DNA from: an uncultured Gammaproteobacteria bacterium
GTDB lineage: Bacteria; Pseudomonadota; Gammaproteobacteria; Arenicellales; JAANXG01
DNA: 64,000 nt
Reading direction: 5' to 3'
NCBI GenBank assembly: GCA_947258785.1
Contig: CAMYJT010000003.1
Coordinates: 78,620-142,619 of the forward strand
In this document: positions 1 to 9,067 of the stretch, piece by piece
Position numbering within the stretch: position 1 is the stretch's first letter
Layout: each line of letters begins with the position of its first letter
Program-made: the position numbers and the translations under genes
Notes under the pieces: model-generated
What the model saw: the letters and a program-made list of their open reading frames with translations, nothing else
Database searches by the model: none
What the model was told of the DNA's origin: nothing

Positions 1-1
1 G

Positions 2-1309
2 CTGGATATTGAGGACCGCCGCGGCATCACGGCATCGATACGGAAGGCGGCGGACCGCGAATATCGGGCATACCCTCTGGGTGAGCGGGATGGGAGCCCG
101 TCACTGGTTATCGCCCATGTCGAAAAAGACGTCGTGTTCACAGTCGAGCTTGGTGATCGCCCGGCGGTGCCGGATGCACTGGGCATAACGCCTCCTCGCC
201 GGTCACTGGCCGACTCCGGAGCCATTCTCCGTCTCATCGATAAGTACGACTATCGGCCTGAAATCGGTGTCACTGTCCTCAATCACAAAGCCATTGCAGC
301 GGCAATTACCTCGGCGGGGAGTCGTGCCGGCCGGGATTTGGACCGACTCATCAAAGACACGGGGGATGTCGAAGTGTGGAGGCAATTGCGCAGTCCCGGC
401 TGCGCGGAGGAACTCGGTCGCATCGCTGAGATCTGGCCGCGGACAATCATGGGGTACCGGGATAACCTTCAATCCGGCGTTCTGCCGGCAGTGTATCATG
501 GAGTATTGGAAGTCAACGACCGGAGACTGATCGAGATCTTGGGAAAATTTCAGGGTTTCATACCGTCGCACTTGAGACAAAACCGTGATCTGGTGCTCGG
601 TATAGCGATTGGTATCGATGTTGACAAATCCGGTGAGGCAGCGGGAGAACTCGCCCAGCGGATGAAACGTTGGAAATATCGATGTCCTGCTCTGGCGTGG
701 CTGAACCGATGGGGGCGGCAGGCGGGCGAATCCTGGCCCGAAGTGGCGATGACGGCCCTGCTGGCCCAGGGACTCAAAGGCCTTTCCATAAGCCTGTTCG
801 ACGTCGGCCTGAATCCTTCGAATGGCACCGACACGGTCGACGCACTGGATGCCCTGATTGCGGTCTCCAGCGACAACCCGCGGAGGCTGTTGAACAGCTT
901 GTCTGCGCTTCCTCTGTTGGGCGAGGTTGAAGTGCCCGACGACGGCACACCAGTTACGGTCCCATTGTCGTTGCCCTGGATAGCCCCCGAAACACAGTAC
1001 GGCGCAGTAAAGCTTGCCTTGGCCGGCAAGCACCTTGCCTTATTCTCCGGTGTCAAGTCCAGCGGCCTGGTGCGGGAGCTTGGCAAAGAAGGGTTACAAA
1101 ACAATGGGCTGCTTTACTACAAAATTAATTATCGAGCCTACTTCGATCTGTTGTCGCAGGCACAGCGACTAGGTTTTACGATCGGTGCAGAAGGGCCGGA
1201 GCCGAAAAACGCTCATCCGCCGACATTCCTGGATGGTGTTTCCGACGCGGAAATCGTTATCACTGAGAATGGAATTGAATTTGCGGGCAGGTTAATGATT
1301 AATGAGTGA
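2..1309 (+). CDS. C-terminal part of an unrecognised protein (5' end outside window)
   Basis: The reading frame is open from base 2 to a TGA at 1307-1309, so the start lies upstream of the window; an internal GTG at 134 is not needed. About 435 residues are visible. I recognise no domain and see no membrane segment. Its sequence alternates hydrophobic strands and helices, and a stretch near the C-terminus (KLALAGKHLALFSG) resembles a beta-rich extracytoplasmic fold, but that is only an impression. The stop codon directly abuts the GTG of the next gene, whose product is exported with a haem-binding motif, so the two are very probably co-transcribed and may act together in the periplasm. The coding status is well supported; the function is unknown. 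Confidence 0.75.
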   Translation: MDIEDRRGITASIRKAADREYRAYPLGERDGSPSLVIAHVEKDVVFTVELGDRPAVPDALGITPPRRSLADSGAILRLIDKYDYRPEIGVTVLNHKAIAAAITSAGSRAGRDLDRLIKDTGDVEVWRQLRSPGCAEELGRIAEIWPRTIMGYRDNLQSGVLPAVYHGVLEVNDRRLIEILGKFQGFIPSHLRQNRDLVLGIAIGIDVDKSGEAAGELAQRMKRWKYRCPALAWLNRWGRQAGESWPEVAMTALLAQGLKGLSISLFDVGLNPSNGTDTVDALDALIAVSSDNPRRLLNSLSALPLLGEVEVPDDGTPVTVPLSLPWIAPETQYGAVKLALAGKHLALFSGVKSSGLVRELGKEGLQNNGLLYYKINYRAYFDLLSQAQRLGFTIGAEGPEPKNAHPPTFLDGVSDAEIVITENGIEFAGRLMINE

Positions 1310-1693
1310 GTGCGGGTGATAAGTCGACCGCTCCTTTTCGCTGCTGCAATGCTGATGGAACCAGCGTACTTGCTGGCGAACGCGTCTGTCGTCCCCGATC
1401 CTCATTCTGTGACATTTTCGAAACACATAAGACCGTTGTTTGAAGTGCACTGCAACGACTGCCACAGTGGCTGGTTTCCCGACGGTGGTCTACGCCTGAG
1501 TTCCGTTGATGAGATACTCGAGGGAGGCAAATCAGGTCCGGCGGTGGTCCCCGGACAACCCCGAAAAGGCTGGCTGACCTATACCATTACCCTCAAAGAT
1601 GACAGCCGATTGAAAATGCCGCCGGGTGATGCATCACTTTCCGCGTCGGAACTCGATTTGATCTTTGAGTGGATACGCCAAGGGGCCAGATAA
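1310..1693 (+). CDS. Exported c-type cytochrome-domain protein (PSCyt1-like)
   Basis: A 127-residue protein with an N-terminal signal peptide (about residues 1-25, ending LLANA) followed by one haem c motif, C48-N-D-C51-H52. The flanking pattern (FSKHIRPLFEVHC before it; GLRLSS, GKSGPAVVPGQP and MPPG after it) is typical of the planctomycete-type cytochrome C domain, a small domain often found in periplasmic or surface redox proteins. The GTG start follows the TGA of the upstream gene with no gap; the ATG at 1302 is out of frame and stops quickly. A later in-frame ATG would remove part of the signal peptide, so GTG is preferred. It is probably translated by coupling to the upstream gene. The redox partner is unknown. 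Confidence 0.8.
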   Translation: MRVISRPLLFAAAMLMEPAYLLANASVVPDPHSVTFSKHIRPLFEVHCNDCHSGWFPDGGLRLSSVDEILEGGKSGPAVVPGQPRKGWLTYTITLKDDSRLKMPPGDASLSASELDLIFEWIRQGAR

Positions 1694-1697
1694 ACAG

Positions 1698-2108
1698 CTA
1701 TGAATAAGGCGACAGTGGAGCGGATTTCCCAGTTCCGGCGTCCTTGGCAACGTAGCTGGTAAGCACTCGATGCAGCTCGTGCCGCTTGGAGTTCGGTATC
1801 CGGTCGAATTTAACGGCAAGGACCTGCTTACTCTTGATCGCCGCGGAGCGCACGATCCTGGCCCGTAACGAGATACCTTGTCGATTCACAAGCGGTATAT
1901 ATACCTCAATCACATCACCGTCGTTGTCCGTCTTTCTCGGCACTAGCAGCTTCGCCCCGCCGAATGACAGATTGATCAATCGGCAATTCGTTTGCGGTCG
2001 AGAGGCTTTGCTCCGGTTACTTATTCTGCTGTCAAGCCACAAGGTAACCCGACCGAAGGCGCGGCGGTCTTCGTTGCATTGATCGTGGTTGTGCATCGAC
2101 CCGGGCAT
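1698..2108 (-). CDS. PilZ domain protein
   Basis: A 136-residue single-domain protein. It has both halves of the PilZ cyclic-di-GMP signature: RxxxR at R16-R20 and the N-x-S-x-x-G motif at N46-L-S-F-G-G51. By family, it should bind cyclic di-GMP in the cytoplasm and pass the signal to an unknown partner. An AGGTGA Shine-Dalgarno lies just upstream of the ATG at 2108. It converges with the cytochrome-domain gene with only four bases between them and appears monocistronic. A second PilZ gene lies at 40.4 kb and a PAS/degenerate GGDEF gene at 4.5 kb, so second-messenger signalling genes recur in this window. Confidence 0.85.
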   Translation of the reverse strand: MPGSMHNHDQCNEDRRAFGRVTLWLDSRISNRSKASRPQTNCRLINLSFGGAKLLVPRKTDNDGDVIEVYIPLVNRQGISLRARIVRSAAIKSKQVLAVKFDRIPNSKRHELHRVLTSYVAKDAGTGKSAPLSPYS

Positions 2109-2331
2109 TCATTCACCTAATCATAGAAACTACACCTGTCAAGTCTAATACCAGTATATCGCCAATCCCCGATTTTCACGTTGAATCCTGCAGTTGCATC
2201 CCGTTGCGCCCCGCACGGAAGACCGCGCAGCGGCGATTCGTGTAGTGGCCGGAAGCGGCGAACACCCGCCATAGAATATATAATGAATCAGACCGCAAGA
2301 GGCATGCCTTTGCGGCATACGTTGCAATGTT

Positions 2332-3135
2332 TTACACGGGCATTTGCCTACCGAGAGTGGACATGGAATCGCCATCTCCCCACGCCAACCGCTTGTAGTC
2401 GAAACCCGTTTCGATCGTGGGCTTGATGATCTTGAAATACGGTGAAATATCGAAATCCTTGGGGGCAAACAGGCTGTGGTGTCGTATGTGGAGTAATTCA
2501 CTCACGATATACCCATGCCGGGTCCGCGTGGGTGCGTCCAACTCCTCAACATGGGGCAGGATCGGGTAATGCACCGATTGAAACGCCTGTGCGATCAAAG
2601 ATGAACAAATTGCACGCGTTGGATCACCACTACCCAATGCCAGCAGACGGCGCCGCATAAAAGTCGGGACAGGCGGCATGGGCAGCAGAAAACGAGCCAG
2701 ATCAATAACGTTCTTCAAGTCGTAGGCGTGACCCAGGCGCGCAACGACATAGTCGATAACCAACCGTTGGTCTTCCTCCGTTAACTTGATGGGTCGGCAA
2801 ATCCGAGTATTGAATTCCGCGTACTTGCTGAGTGGCACTCCGATAACGCCTTGTTTGATGTCGGCCTCGACCAGCACCGGTGCAGTGGCATAATCGCTGC
2901 CTTGTCCCAAGACCTCGCCAATGTATATGGCTGAATGCGACCAGGTCGACTGTGTCAAGTATTTAATCGCCGTACTGATTCTTCGATCACCTTCCACCAG
3001 CAGCACGTCGCACGGACGCATCACCCCGGCCAACTTGGCCGGCTCGGTAACTGAGAAAGGCTGGTAATACTTGATCGGCTTGTTTAGATAGCTGGCGAGC
3101 CATTTTCCCAGCGTATTCGATAAGGTTTTCACCAT
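2332..3135 (-). CDS. YiiX/YaeF-like permuted NlpC/P60 cysteine peptidase
   Basis: A 267-residue protein of the circularly permuted papain-like (YiiX, DUF830-type) group. The GDVLL-like block is present as PCDVLLVEGDRR; the catalytic His is H67 in W-S-H-S-A-I-Y-I-G; the catalytic Cys is C177 in AICSSLIAQAF. In this permuted fold the His precedes the Cys, as here. Members are thought to hydrolyse amide or ester bonds in cell-wall or lipid substrates, but the substrate is generally unknown. There is no convincing signal peptide. The C-terminal 50 residues are not part of the core fold. It stands alone: the nearest genes are 220 bp downstream and more than 300 bp upstream. Confidence 0.8.
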   Translation of the reverse strand: MVKTLSNTLGKWLASYLNKPIKYYQPFSVTEPAKLAGVMRPCDVLLVEGDRRISTAIKYLTQSTWSHSAIYIGEVLGQGSDYATAPVLVEADIKQGVIGVPLSKYAEFNTRICRPIKLTEEDQRLVIDYVVARLGHAYDLKNVIDLARFLLPMPPVPTFMRRRLLALGSGDPTRAICSSLIAQAFQSVHYPILPHVEELDAPTRTRHGYIVSELLHIRHHSLFAPKDFDISPYFKIIKPTIETGFDYKRLAWGDGDSMSTLGRQMPV

Positions 3136-3474
3136 CTCAATCTACCCGCTGCGCAGTCGGAGTAAGCGAACACTGTACCGGCACACACTCTACCACGGCC
3201 TCCCATCATCCGATTGCCTACCTGAAGAGTTGCGTCACCGATCACGGTGTTTGCTGCAAACGCCCTTTGCCCGCATGTTGCACCAATCGGCCGCACTAAG
3301 TGGATCGCGAAGGCACGCTGTAGAAGACAGACCGGTTAAGGTCCCGGTGGATCAAGCCGGTTGACAACCGGCCTGCGGTAGAAAAAGCGCCGGGGTGACA
3401 CACCGGCTGCGACAACGCTTAAGGTGAGTGTGATGGAGAGCTTATCAGCAAGGCTGTGATGGCTACCGGCGAGG
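3136..3474. other. Intergenic stretch without a recognisable gene
   Basis: No frame here has convincing codon use or a ribosome site. The only structure I see is a perfect 7-bp inverted repeat with a three-base loop at 3356-3372 (GCCGGTT and AACCGGC). It lies downstream of the TlpA-like gene on the minus strand but has no T tract on that side, so calling it a terminator is not justified. Confidence 0.5.
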
Positions 3475-4017
3475 TCAGCCCTGCTTACTACCGATAAAAT
3501 CTTCGATGACCTTGACGGGCACCGCGCCAACCTGCTTGGCGGCCAGTTCACCCTTGGGATCATAAACCAGGAACGCGGGTGTCCCGGCCAGGGACTCGCC
3601 GGTCAGATGCCGGTACAGGGACATGACCGTCTGGGGTTCACCGATCAAGCTTGGGAAGTTGACCAGATGCCGGTCGATGAACGCTTCAGCCTCTTTGTGG
3701 CGGGTATCGCCATCCATCGAAAGCCCCAGCACCGACGCATCCTTATCGTTGTGGGCGTCATGAAACGCCATGTATTCGGGCACTTCCTCGTTACAGATGT
3801 GACAATCCGAGGCCCAGATCATCACCACCAGCCACCGGCCCTGGCCGGCGAACTCATCGACGGTTCGCGTTTGACCCGCAAAGTCCTCCAGAGGGTAAAA
3901 AGCAGCCGGTGACGCCGTTGCCCCAGCCGCCGCCCCGCTCTGGGTGTCCGCACCAACCGAAGCACTCATCACGAACGCGATAACCCACACGGCAATTCGG
4001 CAATTTTTCACGGTCAT
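3475..4017 (-). CDS. TlpA-like thioredoxin-fold protein
   Basis: A 180-residue exported thioredoxin-like protein. The N-terminus (about residues 1-23) is a signal peptide; the redox motif is C72-H-I-C75 in WASDCHIC; the cis-proline loop is seen as AGTPAFLVYD near residue 145. TlpA/ResA-type proteins reduce periplasmic disulfides, for example in cytochrome c maturation, which suits the many c-type cytochromes here. The ATG at 4017 is chosen over an upstream start because an AAAGAGGT Shine-Dalgarno sits at correct spacing and the signal peptide begins there. The CHIC active site is unusual compared with CPxC, which may shift its redox potential. It is monocistronic as far as visible. Confidence 0.85.
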   Translation of the reverse strand: MTVKNCRIAVWVIAFVMSASVGADTQSGAAAGATASPAAFYPLEDFAGQTRTVDEFAGQGRWLVVMIWASDCHICNEEVPEYMAFHDAHNDKDASVLGLSMDGDTRHKEAEAFIDRHLVNFPSLIGEPQTVMSLYRHLTGESLAGTPAFLVYDPKGELAAKQVGAVPVKVIEDFIGSKQG

Positions 4018-4168
4018 TGACCTCTTTAAGCGCCCCACGGGCACCGGCCCGAGTAAAGGAATCGAAGCGGCCAACTGGCCGGGTGTTGACAGGATTGGGC
4101 AATCGGATACCGGAAAGGTTCCACCGCCGGGGATTATATCCGGGTTTATCCGCCGTTGGGCCCGCCGT

Positions 4169-4465
4169 TCACCGCGGCATCCGGCTTGAGACGTGTATCG
4201 GTGCGGGGCCCTGTTGTCGGGCGACCAAGCTCTCTTTCTGGCGCTTCGTCAGGCGCTTGATCGAGCGCTCGCGCTTGGCGGCGAGCGATCGGGTGCTGAC
4301 GGCCTCGATATAAACCACACTGACAGGACGTCTAGCGCGGGTGTATCTGGCGCCGGCGCCCTGATCGCGGTTGTGTTCGGTAACCCGCCGTCGTACATCC
4401 GTGGCAATACCCGTGTAGAGACTCGTGTCCGAACATCGCACCATGTAAACATACCAGCGACTCAT
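4169..4465 (-). CDS. GIY-YIG nuclease domain protein (YhbQ/URI-like)
   Basis: A 98-residue stand-alone GIY-YIG domain. The two signature strands are WYVYMVRC (GIY position) and LYTGIATD (YIG position), followed by the expected basic helix DVRRRVTEHN that carries the catalytic Arg. Small proteins of this group are predicted Mg-dependent endonucleases; most have no assigned role, although E. coli YhbQ has been linked to DNA repair. The C-terminus from about residue 85 is variable. It sits 32 bp downstream of the PAS/GGDEF gene on the same strand and could be co-transcribed with it, but functional linkage is not evident. Confidence 0.88.
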   Translation of the reverse strand: MSRWYVYMVRCSDTSLYTGIATDVRRRVTEHNRDQGAGARYTRARRPVSVVYIEAVSTRSLAAKRERSIKRLTKRQKESLVARQQGPAPIHVSSRMPR

Positions 4466-4497
4466 GCGCTACCGACAGCGGATCTCCCAACCGCTCT

Positions 4498-5304
4498 TCA
4501 TGCGGCGGCTTTATCCAGCAGTGTCGAGGCGTCTTCAGCACCGGTCCATTGTGCGAATCCATAGCGTATCCCACAGTTCACGGTCTCACCGCTTTGGGTC
4601 TGGACCTGCGTGGTATCCAGGATCCCCTCGATCTTCTCGATCAGCGCCGTAGCTCCGTTGACATCTGTCTCCGGCAATACAATCAAAAACTCATACTCTG
4701 ACAGCCGGCCTGCGTAATCGATGTTCCTGACGCAGTCCGCGAGTTTTATACCGAGGTCCCTGAGCGCCTTCTCGCTCTGCTCGCGGCCGATTTCCTCGCG
4801 CTGCAGGCCGTCGATCCTGATTCGAATAATGGCGAGTGTGTTGCCGTACCGTTGACTGCGGGCCAGCTGTGCAAAAAGTTCCCGATACACGCTCACCGTG
4901 GTGAGCAGACCGGTGTCAGCATCCGTCCTGGCCGCCTCCCGCAACAAGTTTACATAACCGTCATAATCGGACACCAGATCGCTGACATCGGTGAAAACCA
5001 CGATCTTGAGGCCGCCTTCGACAGTCGCCATCGATGCGCGCAATCGCAGTTGCGGGCGATGCATCGGCCTGTATATGTCGTTACCCTGGTCCGCCGCCGC
5101 TTGCATCGGGAGTTCTCCAAACGGGGCGTTTTCTAGATCCCCGTTGGTGATGCCCAACTGGTCACACAAGACCGGATTGGCCCACTGGATCTGCTCATCC
5201 GCACCGATAAGGCATATCCCAAGCGGTATTTGCGAGAGCATTGTGGCTGAATCGACTGCGGGTCCAGACGATTTGTCAGACGTACTCTGGTTGTTGGAAC
5301 TCAC
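4498..5304 (-). CDS. PAS protein with degenerate GGDEF domain
   Basis: A 268-residue cytoplasmic protein. Residues about 20-110 form a PAS domain (ICLIGADEQIQWAN opening); residues about 125-268 are a GGDEF domain in fold but not in active site. The usual TDxLTGLxNRR block is TDADTGLLTTVS, and the GGDEF loop after the Arg at R200 reads S-E-Y-E-F (residues 202-206), so diguanylate cyclase activity is unlikely. It probably acts as a sensor or a GTP/c-di-GMP-binding scaffold. The preserved DYAGR and FLIVLPE segments confirm the family. The start at 5304 gives a short Ser/Asn-rich tail before PAS. The next gene upstream is uup, 112 bp away on the same strand. Confidence 0.82.
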   Translation of the reverse strand: MSSNNQSTSDKSSGPAVDSATMLSQIPLGICLIGADEQIQWANPVLCDQLGITNGDLENAPFGELPMQAAADQGNDIYRPMHRPQLRLRASMATVEGGLKIVVFTDVSDLVSDYDGYVNLLREAARTDADTGLLTTVSVYRELFAQLARSQRYGNTLAIIRIRIDGLQREEIGREQSEKALRDLGIKLADCVRNIDYAGRLSEYEFLIVLPETDVNGATALIEKIEGILDTTQVQTQSGETVNCGIRYGFAQWTGAEDASTLLDKAAA

Positions 5305-5416
5305 GGTTTAGCCCTTTAGTTTCACGGGGATACTTGCAGTTAATCTATCATAACTCGCGCTCTCAACTAAATTTAAATCCCGGCACCACCCAACGGCGTC
5401 CGACGTCACAACTCCA

Positions 5417-7345
5417 TCAAGGCGCCTTGTGACCGGTCCTGTTGGGAGAGGCCAAAACTTCCAAATGGTCCCACCGCTCGTAGGACCGCGCCAATTCGTC
5501 TTTGATCCGTTGCAGGCGTGCCAGCGCTTCGATGATGACATTTTTCTCCTGCCGGTAGAATTCGCGCGTGATCACTTCCCTTTCGAGTTGCTGTCTTTCG
5601 GCTTCCATAGCTTCAATGTGCGACGGCAACCCTAATAGTTCCTGCTGCTCGTGATAAGTGAGTTTCTGGCTTCCCGCAGCGGTTCGTTGCGTCCGAACCG
5701 GTCTCGCCGCCTTTGCAGGCATCCCTTGGGCCGGCCCCTGTACACCGGCACTCCGCTCCAGTCGCCCTAGCCGGTCGGGGACACCGCCAATAAATTCTTG
5801 AATATTGCCGTCGCCCTCGAGCACCAACACGTTGGTCACCACATTGTCTATGAATGTCCGATCATGACTGACCAGCAGCAGCGTCCCGGCAAACTCGGAC
5901 AGCAGCTCTTCGAGCAATTCCAGTGTCTCAACATCAAGATCGTTGGTGGGCTCATCGAGCACCATGACATTAGCGGGTCGCGTAAACATTTTCGCCAGCA
6001 GCAGTCGATTGCGTTCACCACCGGACAGGCTCTTGACCGGTGAATCGATTCGCTCCGGTGGAAATAGAAAATCCTTCAGATAGCTGATGACGTGACGTTG
6101 ACGTCCCTGTACTGCAAGGTAGTCGCTTCCATCGCTGGCCACTTCCCGGACAGACTTGTTCATATCCAACTGTGCCCGTTGCTGGTCGAAGTACGCCAGT
6201 TGCACGCGCGCGCCCCTGGAAACATGTCCCGACTCCGGTTGGATTTGGCCCAGCAGCAATTTAAGCAATGTGGTCTTCCCCGAACCGTTGGGCCCAATTA
6301 CACCGACCCGATCTCCGCGCAGGATCCGAGTGGAGAAATCGTGTACGACCCAGTTTGCACCATACCGGAAATTGACCCCGCAGACGTCGAACACCAGCTT
6401 GCCGGATTCAAAGCGACCGTCCACATCAATGCGGGCCTGGCCCGGTGTCGTCAAGCGCCGACTGCGGACGCGTCGCATGGCCTCGAGGGCCCGTACCCGC
6501 CCTTCGTTGCGGGTCCGCCGCGCCTTGATGCCTTGCCGTAGCCACGCCTCGTGCTCCGCTAGTTTTTTGTCGAATCTGGCGATGGCTTGCTGTTCGAGTT
6601 CAAACAGGGAGTCCTTCTTGCTCAGGTAATTGTCATAGTCGCCCGGAAAGGAGGTCAATCGGCCGCGATCCAAGTCGACGATACGTGTGGCCAGACGTTT
6701 CAACAGGGATCGGTCATGGGTGATGAACATCAGTGCACCCTGGTAAGACATCAGGAAATCTTCCAACCAGCGGATGGCGGTGATATCCATGTGATTGGTC
6801 GGCTCGTCCAACAACAACAGATCCGGCGCGACCACCAGAGCCCGAGCGAGCATGACCTGGCGGCGAATCCCCCCCGAACAGCTGTTGAACGGTGCGTCCG
6901 CGGGCAACGACAAGCGGCTCAACACAGTCTCGACCTTCTGATCCAAATTCCAACCATCCATGGCGTCGATGCGCTGCTGCAGCATCGCCGATTCTTCCAT
7001 GGCCGCGGCACCCCGGCCGACGATGTCCGATAAACAGCGGTGGTAAGCGGTCAATAACGCTCCCAGTTCGCCGAGTCCCGCAGCGACCACCTCAAAGACC
7101 GTCCCCGGCAGCTCCGCTGGCACCTCTTGTTCCAGGTGTGCGATGCGCAGAGTGTCTCTTCGCCAGACTTCGCCGTCGTCCGGTACGGTCGCGCCGCTGA
7201 GCACCTTGAATAATGTGGATTTGCCGGTACCATTGCGCCCCACTACGCATACCCGATCGCCGGCCGCGATGTCAAAGTCAACGTGGTCAAGCAACGGGCG
7301 GTGGCCGTAGGCCAGGGAAACGTCGCGCAGGGTCAGTACAGTCAT
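5417..7345 (-). CDS. uup: ABC-F ATPase Uup
   Basis: A 642-residue soluble protein with two ABC nucleotide-binding domains and no membrane segments. Walker A motifs are GRNGTGKST and GPNGSGKTT; signatures are SGGIRRQ and LSGGERNR; Walker B segments are LLLLDEPTNHMD and VMVLDEPTNDLD. The linker between domains is Arg-rich, and the C-terminal 80-90 residues form a coiled coil, as in Uup, where it binds nucleic acid. Uup acts on ribosomes and affects precise transposon excision. The ATG at 7345 begins right before the first domain (MTVLTLRDVSLAYG); the open frame extends 153 codons further upstream, but that part is low complexity and not conserved. Confidence 0.93.
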   Translation of the reverse strand: MTVLTLRDVSLAYGHRPLLDHVDFDIAAGDRVCVVGRNGTGKSTLFKVLSGATVPDDGEVWRRDTLRIAHLEQEVPAELPGTVFEVVAAGLGELGALLTAYHRCLSDIVGRGAAAMEESAMLQQRIDAMDGWNLDQKVETVLSRLSLPADAPFNSCSGGIRRQVMLARALVVAPDLLLLDEPTNHMDITAIRWLEDFLMSYQGALMFITHDRSLLKRLATRIVDLDRGRLTSFPGDYDNYLSKKDSLFELEQQAIARFDKKLAEHEAWLRQGIKARRTRNEGRVRALEAMRRVRSRRLTTPGQARIDVDGRFESGKLVFDVCGVNFRYGANWVVHDFSTRILRGDRVGVIGPNGSGKTTLLKLLLGQIQPESGHVSRGARVQLAYFDQQRAQLDMNKSVREVASDGSDYLAVQGRQRHVISYLKDFLFPPERIDSPVKSLSGGERNRLLLAKMFTRPANVMVLDEPTNDLDVETLELLEELLSEFAGTLLLVSHDRTFIDNVVTNVLVLEGDGNIQEFIGGVPDRLGRLERSAGVQGPAQGMPAKAARPVRTQRTAAGSQKLTYHEQQELLGLPSHIEAMEAERQQLEREVITREFYRQEKNVIIEALARLQRIKDELARSYERWDHLEVLASPNRTGHKAP

Positions 7346-7597
7346 AAATACTCGGTCATGTCGGCGGGTGGTATTGTACTCACCAACACGAGGGCAATGG
7401 CAGCGGTACTTCCGCTCAGCGCAACAGACCGCGCACAGCCTTGTGTTCCGACGCACCATTCCCGACCGGGCGGACACCACGCATCCGCCCGGAAACTGGC
7501 GTCCCTCCCCTTCGCTCACGCCAACGTGCACAATTTGGAAACGAAGGTGGTACGCTGGAGCGGCCGGATGAGACCGGCATCCATATAAAAGAGACCG

Positions 7598-8806
7598 ATG
7601 AATCGAAACGCTCCCGGGCGCTGGCTCCCGCTCATCTTCACAGCGCGGGTGTTGATGTACGCCAATTACATGGTGTACGCCGCCTGCCTGCCGGTGCTCA
7701 TTCACGAATGGGGCATGTCGGCCACCCAAGCGGGCACCGTCGCTTCCGGTTTCATGGCCGCGTATGCCGTGTCGCTGTTTTTCGCATCCTGGCTCTCCGA
7801 TCACATCGGCGCCAGGCGGGTGTTTCTCTACTCCGCCGCACTGAGCGCCGTCTTCGCCCTCGGCTTTGCGTTCTTCGCGCGCTCCTATCTCACCGGACTG
7901 GTGTTTTATGCGTTGGCCGCATCCGCTCAGGGCGGACTCTACACACCCGCCATTATGCTGTTTTCAGCCCGTTACGACCGACAGCGGCGTGGTGGCGCCG
8001 TGGGTTATCTGATTGCCAGCACATCGGTGGGCTATGCGTTCTCGCTGGCCGTCTCCGGTCTGTGCCTGGAGTTGGCCGGCTACCGAACCGCTTTCGTCGT
8101 CACCGGACTGCTGCCCACGCTTGGCATGCTCATGGCCTGGCTGGCCCTGCGCGGCACCCCCAACGTCGTGCATCCGCGGCCGCGGGAGACGCACATCATC
8201 CGGCTCCTGAAAAGTAATCGCCGGGCCCGGAGTCTGATGGCCGGGTACACCGCTCACTGTTGGGAATTGCTCGGAATGTGGTCATGGACCCCGGCTTTTT
8301 TCGCCGCAAGTTTCGCATTGAGTGGCTGGAGCATCGGCGAGACCGCGCAGCTGGGTGCCTATTTGACGGCGGCGATACACCTTACCGGGTCCCTCGCCTC
8401 CGCTACGATGGGTCGCCTGTCGGATTCCTGGGGGCGGCGGCGGGTGCTCATCGTCGTTGCCGCCGCCGGCGCATGCTGTTCGTTCGCGATCGGTTGGCTG
8501 ATCACCGCGCCGGTTTATATTTTGGCGACAATGGGACTGCTTTACTACTTCACTGCAATTGGCGACTCGCCGGTTCTCTCCACCGCATTGTCGGAGTCGG
8601 TCGAACCGGGTTACCTCGGCTCCGTGCTGGCCATTCGTGCCGTACTCGGGTTTGGTGCCGGCGCGGTGGCGCCGGTTGTATTCGGTGCCGTGCTCGACTG
8701 GACCAATCCAGCCGAGGTGGTTGCCCGACAATGGGGCTGGGCTTTCATGATCCTTGGTTTGGGCGGCGTGCTGGCGACCTGGTACGCCTACCGCCTCCGC
8801 GATTGA
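7598..8806 (+). CDS. MFS transporter
   Basis: A 402-residue protein with about twelve hydrophobic segments. The loop between segments 2 and 3 carries the MFS motif A as G-x-L-S-D-x-x-G-x-R (SWLSDHIGARRV), and it is echoed in the second half as MGRLSDSWGRRRV. This is a secondary carrier of the inner membrane; the substrate cannot be told from the sequence. Motif C-like residues appear near ASAQGGLYTPAIM. The ATG at 7598 has an AGAGA ribosome site. It is divergent from uup, and the roughly 250-bp spacer probably holds both promoters. It has no associated regulator or enzyme that would hint at the cargo. Confidence 0.88.
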   Translation: MNRNAPGRWLPLIFTARVLMYANYMVYAACLPVLIHEWGMSATQAGTVASGFMAAYAVSLFFASWLSDHIGARRVFLYSAALSAVFALGFAFFARSYLTGLVFYALAASAQGGLYTPAIMLFSARYDRQRRGGAVGYLIASTSVGYAFSLAVSGLCLELAGYRTAFVVTGLLPTLGMLMAWLALRGTPNVVHPRPRETHIIRLLKSNRRARSLMAGYTAHCWELLGMWSWTPAFFAASFALSGWSIGETAQLGAYLTAAIHLTGSLASATMGRLSDSWGRRRVLIVVAAAGACCSFAIGWLITAPVYILATMGLLYYFTAIGDSPVLSTALSESVEPGYLGSVLAIRAVLGFGAGAVAPVVFGAVLDWTNPAEVVARQWGWAFMILGLGGVLATWYAYRLRD

Positions 8807-9067
8807 TCATGTGAACATGCGTACGTCGTAATCGGGTCACCAGATCGACGTGAAGGCTGAACACTGGATCGGCGGCATACGCTGAGTGGGTTGATGCGCT
8901 CGATGATCAACCGGCTCCTGGCCGAGTTGGGTTACAATCCGGACCGGTTCGACGACACCCGGCATGGTGTCTAGAGTCAGCCGGCCCGTGGCATCCGGTT
9001 GTATGATCCCGCCGGATCAATGGCGCGCCATGTCGATTGAGGTCCACTCAACACCCAGCATCGGTTC

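Noticed and set aside
3356..3372. GCCGGTT-GAC-AACCGGC hairpin downstream of the TlpA-like gene
   Set aside because: No T tract on the gene's strand and the loop is tight; not enough for a terminator.
7346..7804. N-terminal extension of Uup (153 codons)
   Set aside because: The extension is low complexity, is not needed for the first ABC domain, and overlaps the start of the divergent MFS gene.
8894..8974. 26-codon frame between the MFS and methyltransferase genes
   Set aside because: Too short, without ribosome site or family feature; it may be a chance frame or an eroded remnant.
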